Below the pieces are notes generated by a model. That model was not told the DNA's origin and made no database searches. It saw only the letters and a list, made by a program, of their open reading frames with translations. The position numbers and the translations under genes were made by a program. From NCBI GenBank assembly GCA_035524095.1, contig DATKPK010000016.1, forward strand, positions 1-10,681: a stretch of 10,681 bases of DNA, given 5' to 3'. Numbering within the stretch: position 1 is the stretch's first letter; each line of letters opens with the position of its first letter. The stretch comes from DATJUF01 sp035524095. GTDB lineage: Bacteria; Desulfobacterota; Binatia; Binatales; Binataceae. Positions 1-6,744 of the stretch are shown in pieces.

Positions 1-1141
1 CGCGCGAAATCACGTCCTTGACTTCATTGCAGAGCCGCAGCGGATGAATCGGCAGCTTGTCGGAATGGAGCAGCGGCGCGTTGCGCTCCATATTCGTGCG
101 ATGTTTGGCGGCAAGCTGCGACACCCACGCATTCTCCTCGCGAGGATTGAAGCGGCCCTTCGACTCATCGGTGAGCTGTTCGAGGACGAGGCGCGCGTCG
201 CCGATAATGCCGACGTCGGCGGCGCGATTATGGCCGATCTCGCGGCCGTCGAGATTGACGTTGATGAATTTCGCATCAGCGGAGAAGCGCGGCGCGCGCA
301 GGAAGGAAAGCATCGAATTGGCGCGGGCGCCAATCACGAGGACGACATCGGCCTCGCGGAACGCAGTCGAACGGGCGGCCGGAAATGATCGCTGATGGTC
401 CTCGGCGATCACGCCGCGTCCCTGCGGCGTCGTAAAGAACGGGATGCCGGTAGCATCGACGAATTTCTGCAATGCTTCTTCGGCGCGTGACCAGAGGACC
501 CCGCTGCCCGTGACAATCAGCGGTTTACTAGCCTTGGCCAGCAAGTCGACAGCTTGCACGATCAGTTTAGGATCGCCAGCCGGGCGTGCTTCGGTCCGAT
601 AATTCCCGTCGACCCAATGAATTCTTTCCTCGTCGACCTTACCGGAGAGGATATCGCCGGGAAGATCGAGATAGACCGGGCCGCGTTTACCATCGAGGGC
701 GTCGCGGAACGCGATGCTGATGTATTCGGGGATGCGGTAGCCCAGATCGATGCGATAGGCCGATTTGACGATCGGTTTCATCATCGGAATCTGATCCATC
801 TCTTGAAACGTATCGAGCGTAGTCCCGCGCATCGGGGAGGCGCCGCCAATCGCGATTACCGGCGCAGCATCGGCCTGAGCGTTGGCGAGGCCTGTGACCA
901 GGTTGGCGACGCCGGGGCCCATCGGCGCGATGCAGATGCCGGGCTTGCCGGTGATGCGCGAGTACGCATGCGCCATCATGGCGGCAGCTTGCTCGTGGCG
1001 AACATAAATGCCCTTCATGCCTAGCTCGAGGCATGCGCCGGCGGTGCCGCCGGTAGGACCGCCCATCATGAAGAAGAAGGTATCAACGCCCTCGCGCTGG
1101 AAAGAGCGCGCAATGATCTCTTCGCCGCGTAATGTCGCCAT
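1..1141 (-). CDS. Thiamine-diphosphate-dependent enzyme (oxalyl-CoA decarboxylase / 2-hydroxyacyl-CoA lyase / acetolactate synthase-like), C-terminus cut off
   Basis: An uninterrupted frame of 380 codons runs from an ATG at 1141 to the window edge, so the C-terminal third is missing. The start is fixed by AGGAGG at 1151-1156, nine bases upstream. The N-terminal pyrimidine-binding domain (about residues 1-170) carries RHEQAAAMMAHAYSR at 48-62; E50 is at the position of the conserved glutamate that activates the cofactor. It continues with KPGICIAPMGPGVANL and GPVYLDLPGDIL (154-165). The middle domain (about 190-325) has KPLIVTGSGV, ADVVLVIGAR and EIGHNRAADVGIIGDA. This pattern is closest in my reading to oxalyl-CoA decarboxylase and 2-hydroxyacyl-CoA lyase. 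The C-terminal GDG cofactor motif lies outside the window. Such enzymes cleave or condense 2-oxo or 2-hydroxyacyl compounds in the cytosol. A D-2-hydroxyacid dehydrogenase lies 192 bases upstream on the same strand. The family is clear; the substrate is not. Confidence 0.9.
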   Translation of the reverse strand, partial: MATLRGEEIIARSFQREGVDTFFFMMGGPTGGTAGACLELGMKGIYVRHEQAAAMMAHAYSRITGKPGICIAPMGPGVANLVTGLANAQADAAPVIAIGGASPMRGTTLDTFQEMDQIPMMKPIVKSAYRIDLGYRIPEYISIAFRDALDGKRGPVYLDLPGDILSGKVDEERIHWVDGNYRTEARPAGDPKLIVQAVDLLAKASKPLIVTGSGVLWSRAEEALQKFVDATGIPFFTTPQGRGVIAEDHQRSFPAARSTAFREADVVLVIGARANSMLSFLRAPRFSADAKFINVNLDGREIGHNRAADVGIIGDARLVLEQLTDESKGRFNPREENAWVSQLAAKHRTNMERNAPLLHSDKLPIHPLRLCNEVKDVISR

Positions 1142-1189
1142 CGGAAATGTCCTCCTGCAAGCGGATGGAAGGCCACGCGATCCATCACA

Positions 1190-1203
1190 AGGCGGATCCG
1201 CCT
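1190..1203. promoter_or_regulatory. 14-bp perfect palindrome upstream of the thiamine-diphosphate enzyme gene
   Basis: AGGCGGATCCGCCT is a perfect palindrome centred about 55 bases before the start codon at 1141. With no spacer it would make a poor RNA hairpin, so a dimeric repressor or activator site is a more natural reading. A loose -10-like element (CTATAG on the minus strand, 1234-1239) lies upstream of it, which would put the palindrome in the early leader. I do not recognise the binding protein. Confidence 0.25.
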
Positions 1204-1333
1204 GGACTGCCGGAACCAAGTTATGTCCCGCACCTATAGCAGAGTCGATAGAAAGCCGTGAAGGGAGGCCTCATAGCTGGCCTCAAAGTTGTAGGCTCGC
1301 AGCCTCGCGCGCGCACGGCCTCACAGCCTTGGC

Positions 1334-2323
1334 TTATGGGCGGCGTGCGTCAGCGAGAACCTCGGGGTTGACGACGCTCACCGGTTCGCCGCGTGCGTAA
1401 GCGAGAACCTGATCGAAGCTGACTGCAAACATCCCGTCGAGGCTTGCGCCCTCGACATAACCGATATGCGGCGTACAAACAACGTTGTCCATCGCGAGGA
1501 GCGGATCATTGGCGCCGATGACAGGTTCATCATCGAAAACATCGAGGGCCGCCATTCCGGGTCGGCCCTTGCGGAGCGCATCGGCCAGAACGCCAGGTGC
1601 GATCAAGCCGGCGCGGCTGGTGTTCACGATCAGCGACGAGGGCTTCATCAGGGCGAGGTCAGCCGCAGTGATTACGCCGCGGGTGGTGTCGTTGAGCGCG
1701 AGATGAACCGAGAGAACATCAGAATCGGCGAAGAAGGCTTCCTTGCTTGCGGCAGCGGCGTAGCCGTCAGCGCGCGCCTTCGCGAGTGACGGCTCGCGGC
1801 TCCAGATGATGACGTTCATGCCAAAGGCCTTGCCGTAACCAGCGACGACCGGGCCGATGCGGCCATAGCCATAGATACCGAGGGTCTTGCCGCGTAGGAT
1901 CGCACCCGGTGGGCATGCTTGCCACCGGCCGGCACGCATAGCGGCGTCCTCCTGCGGAATACGGCGCATCGCAGCGATGATCAACCCCCAGTTCAATTCG
2001 GCAGTGGCGTAAGATGGGCGACCCGGCATCATGTGCGACGAGACGATGATGCCGCGGCGTGTGCAAGCGTCGACGTCGATGTGGGGGTACCATCCGACCT
2101 GGCTGATGATGCGTAGACGATCGAGGCGCTCGATGAGCCTCTCGCGAATAGGAGTGCGTTCGCGATAAGTAATGAGCGCCTCGGTGTCGCGCAGCCGTTC
2201 CGCGAGAATGTCCGAGTCCTTCGTATGATCAGTCCAAATCGTTACGTCGTGTTGGTTTAGCTTCGCGAAAGAGGAGAGCGTGCGGATGACATTCTGGTAA
2301 TCGTCGAGAATAGTGATTTTCAT
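1334..2323 (-). CDS. D-2-hydroxyacid dehydrogenase family protein (phosphoglycerate dehydrogenase-like)
   Basis: This 329-residue protein has the full architecture of NAD(P)-dependent D-2-hydroxyacid dehydrogenases, which interconvert 2-oxo acids and D-2-hydroxy acids in the cytosol. The nucleotide-binding loop is GYGRIG at 152-157. The catalytic triad is visible as R237 in NTSRAGL, E266 in DDEP and H286 in TPHIGY. The N-terminal substrate domain starts MKITILDDYQ and carries TYRERTPI near 52-59 and GWYPHIDVDAC near 77-87, typical of one branch of uncharacterised family members rather than of SerA; there is no C-terminal ACT domain. The length is normal. The ribosome site is weak (GAGG about eight bases before the ATG). 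It may be co-transcribed with the thiamine-diphosphate enzyme 192 bases downstream, and is divergent from the EthD-like gene. The substrate is unknown. Confidence 0.93.
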   Translation of the reverse strand: MKITILDDYQNVIRTLSSFAKLNQHDVTIWTDHTKDSDILAERLRDTEALITYRERTPIRERLIERLDRLRIISQVGWYPHIDVDACTRRGIIVSSHMMPGRPSYATAELNWGLIIAAMRRIPQEDAAMRAGRWQACPPGAILRGKTLGIYGYGRIGPVVAGYGKAFGMNVIIWSREPSLAKARADGYAAAASKEAFFADSDVLSVHLALNDTTRGVITAADLALMKPSSLIVNTSRAGLIAPGVLADALRKGRPGMAALDVFDDEPVIGANDPLLAMDNVVCTPHIGYVEGASLDGMFAVSFDQVLAYARGEPVSVVNPEVLADARRP

Positions 2324-2446
2324 TATTTGGCCTCGCGCTCGGATTCTTTAGCCGCCTGCTGGCAGTTGTAAAGCGGCCGATACATCCCAGATCAAGAACG
2401 CCAACTTCGATAGTCAGCCCAAAGAGAGACCACCTGGCTCGCTGGG

Positions 2447-2476
2447 TTGGCAGTTTGGGGCGCACCATACTAGGAT
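2447..2476 (+). promoter_or_regulatory. Candidate sigma-70-type promoter for the EthD-like gene
   Basis: TTGGCA (2447-2452) and TAGGAT (2471-2476) are separated by 18 bases. The first matches five of six and the second four of six consensus positions. A start near 2483 would leave a leader of about 70 bases before the gene at 2553. The rest of the 229-base divergent region (2324-2552) shows no convincing promoter for the opposite dehydrogenase gene. Confidence 0.4.
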
Positions 2477-2552
2477 CGTGCAAGGTAGGAAGCATCTGTA
2501 AACCCTGCGAACGCAGCACAGGGCGCCAGCAGGAGCATAAGGAGGAAGCGTC

Positions 2553-2924
2553 ATGGCCAAATACACTTTCGTCGTTCTGACCAATCCCACCTCAGGCAAG
2601 GAAGCCGAGTACAACAAGTGGTACAACGAAATCCACATTCCCGACGTGTTGAACGTGCAGGGCATGGTCGCGGCGCAGCGCTTCAAACTGGCGGATACCC
2701 AGATGGGCGGCGCACCGGCCCATCGCTACTTAGCGATCTACGAGATCGAGACCGACAATCTGCAGGCGACCTTCGATGATCTGAAGTCGCGCAGCGGCAC
2801 CGAAGATATGGTGTTGACCGATGCGATTGATTTGAAGGGGGTGATGGCGGCGGTCTTCACGCCAGCCGCAGAGAGAGTATGGGCGAAGGACGTGCAGCGT
2901 CCGCGCCGAGCGAAAGCTGCCTGA
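2553..2924 (+). CDS. Small EthD-like / dimeric alpha-beta barrel protein
   Basis: This 123-residue protein starts at an ATG seven bases after a strong AAGGAGG (2539-2545). The N-terminal part reads as a ferredoxin-like dimeric alpha-beta barrel: strand YTFVVLTNP (4-12), then EAEYNKWYNEIHIPDVLNV (17-35) with the W23-Y24 and H28-x-P30-D31 arrangement seen in EthD-like and related small stress/catabolic proteins, then FKLA (44-47) and HRYLAIYEIE (57-66). The last 15 residues are basic and probably disordered. Family members are often encoded beside degradation genes for aromatics, ethers or steroids and may act as small enzymes or binding proteins, but most have no proven activity. It is divergent from the hydroxyacid dehydrogenase and appears monocistronic, being followed by a strong terminator. 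The family call is good; a specific function cannot be given. Confidence 0.85.
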   Translation: MAKYTFVVLTNPTSGKEAEYNKWYNEIHIPDVLNVQGMVAAQRFKLADTQMGGAPAHRYLAIYEIETDNLQATFDDLKSRSGTEDMVLTDAIDLKGVMAAVFTPAAERVWAKDVQRPRRAKAA

Positions 2925-2948
2925 ACGCAGCCTCGAGCGATCGGAGTG

Positions 2949-2978
2949 AAAGGGCGCGGTCATCCGCGCCCTTTTTTT
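2949..2978 (+). terminator. Rho-independent terminator of the EthD-like gene
   Basis: Stem GGGCGCGG (2952-2959) pairs with CCGCGCCC (2964-2971) around the four-base loop TCAT, followed by seven T (2972-2978). Flanking A residues on the left can pair with the first T residues. It begins about 25 bases after the stop codon of the gene ending at 2924. Confidence 0.93.
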
Positions 2979-3153
2979 GTTGCGACTCTTCGACGCGCCA
3001 AGGTCCGGGACACTGATTGGACCAAAGTCCGATATCGTGCGACGACACTCTTTCGATAATGTATCGCCGGTTCCCGTCGCGAGAACTCGAACTGAAAGTT
3101 GATGGCTCCCGCCGCGAACAGAAACTTGATTATCTCTGGAAAAGGGGAATCTG

Positions 3154-3711
3154 ATGCAAACGAAGTCACTGAACCTGACCGCACTGACGTTTACCGCTCT
3201 GGCTTTACTGGCGGGTTGCGTTTCGCAGCAGAAATACAACGCTTTGGACCAGGAGTATCAGCAACTCCAGCAACAGATGACTGCCGAAACTGGAGCGCAG
3301 CAGATGCAGATCACGCGGCTGCAAAACGCAATTAGGGTGAGCGTCAACAGCCAACTGTTGTTCCCGTCGGGCGGCTGGCAAATGTCGATGGATGCGCAGC
3401 AGTCTATCGCCAAGATTGCTGCAATCCTGGCACCGCATCAAACGACAACGATCATCGTTAACGGCTATACCGACAACACACCCATCGGCCCCGTGCTGAT
3501 GCGTCAAGGCGTGACGTCAAATCTCATCTTGTCGCAAAAGCGGGCTGACAACGTCGCGCAGTTCATGATCTCACAGGGCGTCAAGCCGTATCTCGTAACG
3601 ACGCGTGGTTATGGCGACGCTGATCCGGTGGCCTCGAATGACACCGCGGCGGGGCGCGCACAGAATCGGCGGGTTGAGCTGATGCTGGCGGATTCGGGCA
3701 GTCAAAACTAG
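3154..3711 (+). CDS. OmpA-family peptidoglycan-binding outer-membrane lipoprotein
   Basis: This 185-residue protein starts at an ATG preceded by AGGGGAA (3143-3148). Residues 1-21 form a lipoprotein signal peptide (K4, hydrophobic core LTALTFTALALL) ending in the lipobox L-A-G-C, with C22 the predicted lipidated residue. Position +2 is valine, not aspartate, which favours outer-membrane sorting. Residues 28-60 are Q/E-rich (EYQQLQQQM) and likely a short helical or coiled-coil linker. Residues about 65-180 are an OmpA C-terminal domain: NGYTDNTPIG (103-112), LSQKRADNVAQFMISQGV (126-143), TRGYGDADPVASN and AQNRRVEL. D107 and R130 sit where the diaminopimelate-contacting Asp and Arg occur in OmpA. 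It probably tethers the outer membrane to peptidoglycan. It is shorter than OmpA and lacks a beta-barrel. No Tol gene is adjacent, so I do not call it Pal. Confidence 0.93.
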   Translation: MQTKSLNLTALTFTALALLAGCVSQQKYNALDQEYQQLQQQMTAETGAQQMQITRLQNAIRVSVNSQLLFPSGGWQMSMDAQQSIAKIAAILAPHQTTTIIVNGYTDNTPIGPVLMRQGVTSNLILSQKRADNVAQFMISQGVKPYLVTTRGYGDADPVASNDTAAGRAQNRRVELMLADSGSQN

Positions 3712-3785
3712 GGTTTTTGTGCGGCCGTAACGGTCGGCGGTCAGACATTAAAGGGCGAGGATACCAAATCGTCCGCCCGAGTATC

Positions 3786-3821
3786 ATTGGCTGGCGATAA
3801 AGCATATGATTTATAGCCAAT
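3786..3821. promoter_or_regulatory. Bulged 12-bp dyad upstream of the 111-residue gene, overlapping a candidate promoter
   Basis: The left arm ATTGGCT (3786-3792) plus ATAAA (3797-3801), skipping the four bases GGCG, is exactly complementary to the right arm TTTATAGCCAAT (3810-3821), with GCATATGA in the middle. A possible plus-strand promoter uses the same bases: TTGGCT (3787-3792), 18 bases, TTATAG (3811-3816). The site could be an operator covering a promoter, or a hairpin in the 3' tail of the lipoprotein transcript that ends at 3711. No T-run follows, so it is not a standard terminator. Confidence 0.35.
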
Positions 3822-3917
3822 CTGCAGCTTGGCCGCTTCTAGAACCAATCAGGCCTGCAAGTTAGACAGGCGCATTGCTCGGTAGACGAAAGCCAGGCTT
3901 GCCCCCGGAGCCGAAGG

Positions 3918-4253
3918 ATGACCACGACTGTCAATCTCGATGAGGAATACAGGCTGACCCGAGCCGCATTGGTCAAAGCGGGTGTCGACATGACCGACAG
4001 TATCGATGCGCTTTATCGCGACTGGCAGCGCTGGAGAGCAAAACCGAACGCGAAATCCGCAGGCGGTTTACGAGTAGCTGATCCGGATCAATGGTGGGCG
4101 CAGCATCTCGCGCAGTTCCGCGCATTGATCGATCCGTTGCATATCGCCGCGCGAGCGGAGCGTGTACGCAAGGATCGGAATGCCGTGCGGACGCGTCCGC
4201 AGCCGAACGAAACCGCTGTAGCCACCCCGGTTATCGTTCAGCCGACAGCGTAA
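3918..4253 (+). CDS. Hypothetical protein, 111 residues
   Basis: I do not recognise this protein. It starts at ATG with GGAG (3906-3909) eight bases upstream. There is no signal peptide or membrane segment, so it should be cytosolic. The first 80 residues look largely helical and are rich in tryptophan and arginine: DALYRDWQRWRAKPN (about 30-44) and DPDQWWAQHLAQFRALIDP (about 55-73) could be two amphipathic helices. Residues 83-111 are a charged then P/T/V-rich tail, probably disordered. It stands alone, 206 bases after the lipoprotein gene and converging on glnN, with which it shares the terminator at 4309-4344. Codon use looks like that of its neighbours. An intact frame, a ribosome site and a shared terminator support a real gene; no function can be assigned. 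Confidence 0.6.
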   Translation: MTTTVNLDEEYRLTRAALVKAGVDMTDSIDALYRDWQRWRAKPNAKSAGGLRVADPDQWWAQHLAQFRALIDPLHIAARAERVRKDRNAVRTRPQPNETAVATPVIVQPTA

Positions 4254-4308
4254 GGCGTCCGGCGCCAGCCCACTCGATTTCCCGGCTTCTAAATACAGTT
4301 ACGACATG

Positions 4309-4344
4309 AAAAAGGACGCGGTGGCCGAAGCCGTCGCGTCCTTT
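4309..4344 (-). terminator. Bidirectional Rho-independent terminator between glnN and the converging 111-residue gene
   Basis: The arms AAAGGACGCG (4311-4320) and CGCGTCCTTT (4335-4344) are fully complementary. Two G:T pairs and an inner GGC/GCC stem continue to a four-base loop, so the whole hairpin is paired. Read as glnN transcript, the tip is C(UUCG)G, an unusually stable tetraloop, and the stem is followed by five U (A-run at 4309-4313 on the plus strand). In the plus direction the tail is only CTTTGG, so termination there should be weaker. A second hairpin, CGCCGCC / GGCGGCG (4356-4362 with 4367-4373), lies just after the glnN stop codon and before the main terminator. Confidence 0.88.
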
Positions 4345-4381
4345 GGTTAAGTCTGCGCCGCCGAATGGCGGCGACGATTAG

Positions 4382-6565
4382 TTACAGGATAAAGAGCATC
4401 TCCTGATAGGTCGCCAGCGGCCAGAGGTCGTCGGCAACAATACTCTCGAGCATATCTCCAGCTTTACGCACTGAGGCCATCGCGGGAATCACCTTCGACA
4501 TCAGATGTTTCGCATGGTCTAGCGCCGTATGACCGTGATGTTCTCCCAACAGCTCTTCGAGCTTGGCCGTGTTGTCCTGAAGCTCTTTAACCAGGCCGGT
4601 GACCTTGTCGAGCGTATTCGTGTCGAAGACATAGCCGACCGCCTTCAAATGCGCACAGGTCAGAGCCAGTTCGCCTTGGTAGCGGATCGCGGCGGGAAAG
4701 ATGATCGTCTTTGCCATCTCGATCATCGTGCGCGCTTCGAGGCTCACGACAAGGCAGTACTGTTCGATGTTGACTTCCTCGCGGCTCAGCAACTCGCGCT
4801 CGGTGAGAACACCATATTTCGAGAATAGCTCGACGGACTCTTTTTTACCGAGCAACGGAAGCGCCTCGACGCTTGTACGCAGATTGGGGAGACCGCGCTT
4901 TTCAGCCTCCTTGTGCCACTCTTCCGAATAACCATTGCCGTTGTAAACGATGCTGCCATGTTCGGCCATGATTTCGGCGAGAATAGTCTGGACGGCACCA
5001 TTTAGCTTCGATGGGTCGTCGCCGACGGCCTGCTCCAGCTTGGTCGCGATATAATCGAGCGACTCCGACAAGATGGTATTCATCATTATCAGCGGCCCCG
5101 CGATCGACATGCTGGAGCCGGGCGCGCGGAACTCAAAACGATTCCCTGTGAAAGCAAAGGGGCTTGTGCGATTGCGGTCGCCGGCGTCCTTGGGAATCTT
5201 GGGCAGGGAATCGACACCGACTTGCAAAGTCTCCTTCGCCTTGGTGCTCTTGGCGCCCCCCTTGGTTACCTGATCGAAGATGTCGGAGAGCTGCTCGCCC
5301 AGGAAGACCGAGATGATCGCCGGCGGCGCTTCGTTCGCGCCGAGGCGATGATCATTGGAAGCGGTAGCTACGACCGCACGCAACAGCCCACTCCATCGAT
5401 GAACCATGCGAATGACGGCAGCGCAGAAAACCAGGAACTGTGCGTTCGCATGAGGCGTGTCACCCGGGTCGAGCAGGTTGCCCTGGGTTGCATTGCCGAG
5501 AGAGTAATTGACGTGCTTGCCCGAGCCATTGATGCCAGCGAAAGGTTTCTCGTGCAGCAAGCAGACCATGCCGTACTTTTCGGCGACGCGCTTCAGTACC
5601 ACCATCGTCATCTGCTGATGGTCGGTTGCGAGGTTACCGTTCTCGAACACAGGCGCAAGCTCAAATTGGCCGGGTGCGACCTCGTTATGACGTGTCTTGG
5701 CTGGAATTCCGAGTTTGAAAAGCTCGCGCTCGGCCTCAAGCATGAAGGCAAGGACGCGTTCTGGAATCGCCCCGAAGTAGTGATCCTCGAACTCCTGCCC
5801 TTTGGGCGAGAGTGCACCGAACAGCGTACGGCCACAGGCCAGCAAATCGGGCCGCGAAAAGAAGAAGTGACGGTCGACCAGGAAGTACTCCTGCTCGGGT
5901 CCGGCATAAGAGACCACATGGGCGATGTCCGTGTGGCCAAACAACTTTAGGATTCTTTGCGCGTGGGTGTTGAGCGCCTGCATCGAGCGCAAGATTGGGG
6001 TCTTCAAATCGAGCGCTTCACCGGTCCACGAGACGAAGGCGGTCGGGATACACAGTGTGGTGCCGTTGGGATTTTCGAGGATATAAGCGGGGCTGGTAAC
6101 GTCCCACATGGTGTAGCCGCGCGCCTCAAAGGTGTTGCGGATACCGCCGCTGGGGAAACTCGAGGCGTCGGGTTCGCCTTGAGTAAGCACCTTACCGGAA
6201 AACTCGGCCAGCGCACCGCCGTCACCGTCGGGAGAGAGAAAGCTGTCGTGTTTCTCAGCTGTGAGTCCGGTCAGCGGATAGAAGACGTGCGCGTAATGGG
6301 TGGCTCCCTTTTCAGTCGCCCAATCCTTCATAGCGGCGGCGACGGTATCAGCGATCGCAGGATCAAGCATAGATCCGGTGTCGATGGTCTTGGCGACTGA
6401 CTTGTAGACCGGCTTGGGCAAGCGCGACTTCATCACCGCCTTGCCGAACACGTTGATGCCGAAGAACTCGGTCGCCGAGGTTTTGGTTAGAGAGAGGTGC
6501 TCTCCGTTTGGACGATAAGTGGTAACTGCTTCAATAGCTTGAAGACGACCCGAACTTCCGCTCAA
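4382..6565 (-). CDS. glnN: Glutamine synthetase type III
   Basis: GlnN condenses glutamate and ammonium with ATP to make glutamine in the cytosol. The TTG at 6565 gives 727 residues, the usual size of type III enzymes. It is preferred because AGGAGG lies eight bases before it and the family's N-terminus (RLQAI.A) starts right after it. The N-terminal GSIII domain has EFFGINVFGKAVM (about 33-45) and EKGATHYAHVFYPLTG (about 85-100). Catalytic-domain motifs follow: GPEQEYFLVD (222-231), HNEVAPGQFELAP (293-305), KPFAGINGSGKHVNYS (340-355, the ATP-binding signature), NDHRLGANEAPPAI (404-417) and RTSPFAFTGNRFEFRAPGSS (466-485). All the motifs I expected are present. The C-terminal extension typical of type III is intact. 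Type III enzymes form double-ring dodecamers. The tyrosine adenylylated in type I enzymes is not part of this family's regulation. Control is probably transcriptional, through the sigma-54 and NtrC-like sites upstream. Confidence 0.95.
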   Translation of the reverse strand: MSGSSGRLQAIEAVTTYRPNGEHLSLTKTSATEFFGINVFGKAVMKSRLPKPVYKSVAKTIDTGSMLDPAIADTVAAAMKDWATEKGATHYAHVFYPLTGLTAEKHDSFLSPDGDGGALAEFSGKVLTQGEPDASSFPSGGIRNTFEARGYTMWDVTSPAYILENPNGTTLCIPTAFVSWTGEALDLKTPILRSMQALNTHAQRILKLFGHTDIAHVVSYAGPEQEYFLVDRHFFFSRPDLLACGRTLFGALSPKGQEFEDHYFGAIPERVLAFMLEAERELFKLGIPAKTRHNEVAPGQFELAPVFENGNLATDHQQMTMVVLKRVAEKYGMVCLLHEKPFAGINGSGKHVNYSLGNATQGNLLDPGDTPHANAQFLVFCAAVIRMVHRWSGLLRAVVATASNDHRLGANEAPPAIISVFLGEQLSDIFDQVTKGGAKSTKAKETLQVGVDSLPKIPKDAGDRNRTSPFAFTGNRFEFRAPGSSMSIAGPLIMMNTILSESLDYIATKLEQAVGDDPSKLNGAVQTILAEIMAEHGSIVYNGNGYSEEWHKEAEKRGLPNLRTSVEALPLLGKKESVELFSKYGVLTERELLSREEVNIEQYCLVVSLEARTMIEMAKTIIFPAAIRYQGELALTCAHLKAVGYVFDTNTLDKVTGLVKELQDNTAKLEELLGEHHGHTALDHAKHLMSKVIPAMASVRKAGDMLESIVADDLWPLATYQEMLFIL

Positions 6566-6573
6566 AATAATGT

Positions 6574-6579
6574 CCTCCT
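6574..6579 (-). promoter_or_regulatory. Ribosome binding site that fixes the TTG start of glnN
   Basis: The minus strand reads AGGAGG here, with the eight-base spacer ACATTATT before TTG at 6565-6563. No in-frame ATG or GTG lies near it. The in-frame ATG at 6700 would place this site inside the coding region and add 45 residues that do not look like a GSIII N-terminus. Confidence 0.85.
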
Positions 6580-6606
6580 TAAACTTGCTAAGCCGCGCAC
6601 GGCCCT

Positions 6607-6640
6607 GAAGTGACTTCTGGACGCAGCCGGGATATCCGGC
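6607..6640 (-). promoter_or_regulatory. Two small dyads in the glnN leader
   Basis: GCCGG/CCGGC (6626-6630 with 6636-6640, loop GATAT) sits at the transcription start predicted from the sigma-54 element. The second, GAAGTGACTTC (6607-6617), is an 11-base palindrome within a 17-base imperfect one. The first could fold in the RNA; the second has too small a loop and looks more like a protein site. Function is unknown. Confidence 0.25.
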
Positions 6641-6648
6641 ACTATAAG

Positions 6649-6664
6649 AGCAAAGTCCGCGCCC
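6649..6664 (-). promoter_or_regulatory. Candidate sigma-54 (-24/-12) promoter of glnN
   Basis: The minus strand reads GGGCGCGGACTTTGCT. The invariant GG (6663-6662) and GC (6651-6650) are exactly ten bases apart. Against TGGCACG-N4-TTGCW it matches five of seven in the -24 block and all of TTGCW. The start would be near 6638, leaving a leader of about 73 bases. A sigma-70 reading (TTGTCA 6671-6666, 18 bases, TTATAG 6647-6642) overlaps it and cannot be excluded. Confidence 0.55.
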
Positions 6665-6744
6665 CTGACAAGCAAGCGAAAGCTCGGGTTTTTCTCGCAA
6701 TAGCGACGTTTACGGCAGTTCTGATGCCTTAATTTCGATCACGA

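Noticed and set aside
554..1024. 156-residue plus-strand open frame and 687-1034 minus-strand frame within the thiamine-diphosphate enzyme gene
   Set aside because: Both overlap a continuous frame from 1141 to 1 with clear family motifs and a good ribosome site.
1265..1284. Terminator for the hydroxyacid dehydrogenase (GAGGCC/GGCCTC hairpin)
   Set aside because: There is no T-run on the minus strand, and the gene probably continues into the downstream thiamine-diphosphate enzyme gene.
3031..3060. Promoter for the OmpA-like lipoprotein (GATAAT at 3055-3060)
   Set aside because: The -10-like box is fair, but nothing resembling a -35 lies 16-18 bases upstream and there is no extended -10.
5222..6400. 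Two long plus-strand open frames (5222-5950 and 5957-6400) opposite glnN
   Set aside because: They lie wholly antisense to a strongly recognised gene, have no recognisable domains and no good ribosome sites; such shadows are common opposite GC-rich genes.
6642..6671. Sigma-70 promoter for glnN (TTGTCA, 18 bases, TTATAG)
   Set aside because: Kept only as an alternative; the overlapping sigma-54 element has exact spacing and fits the enzyme and the upstream NtrC-like sites better.
6566..6700. In-frame extension of glnN from an ATG at 6700
   Set aside because: The added 45 residues do not resemble GSIII N-termini, contain the ribosome site for the TTG start, and overlap the predicted promoter.
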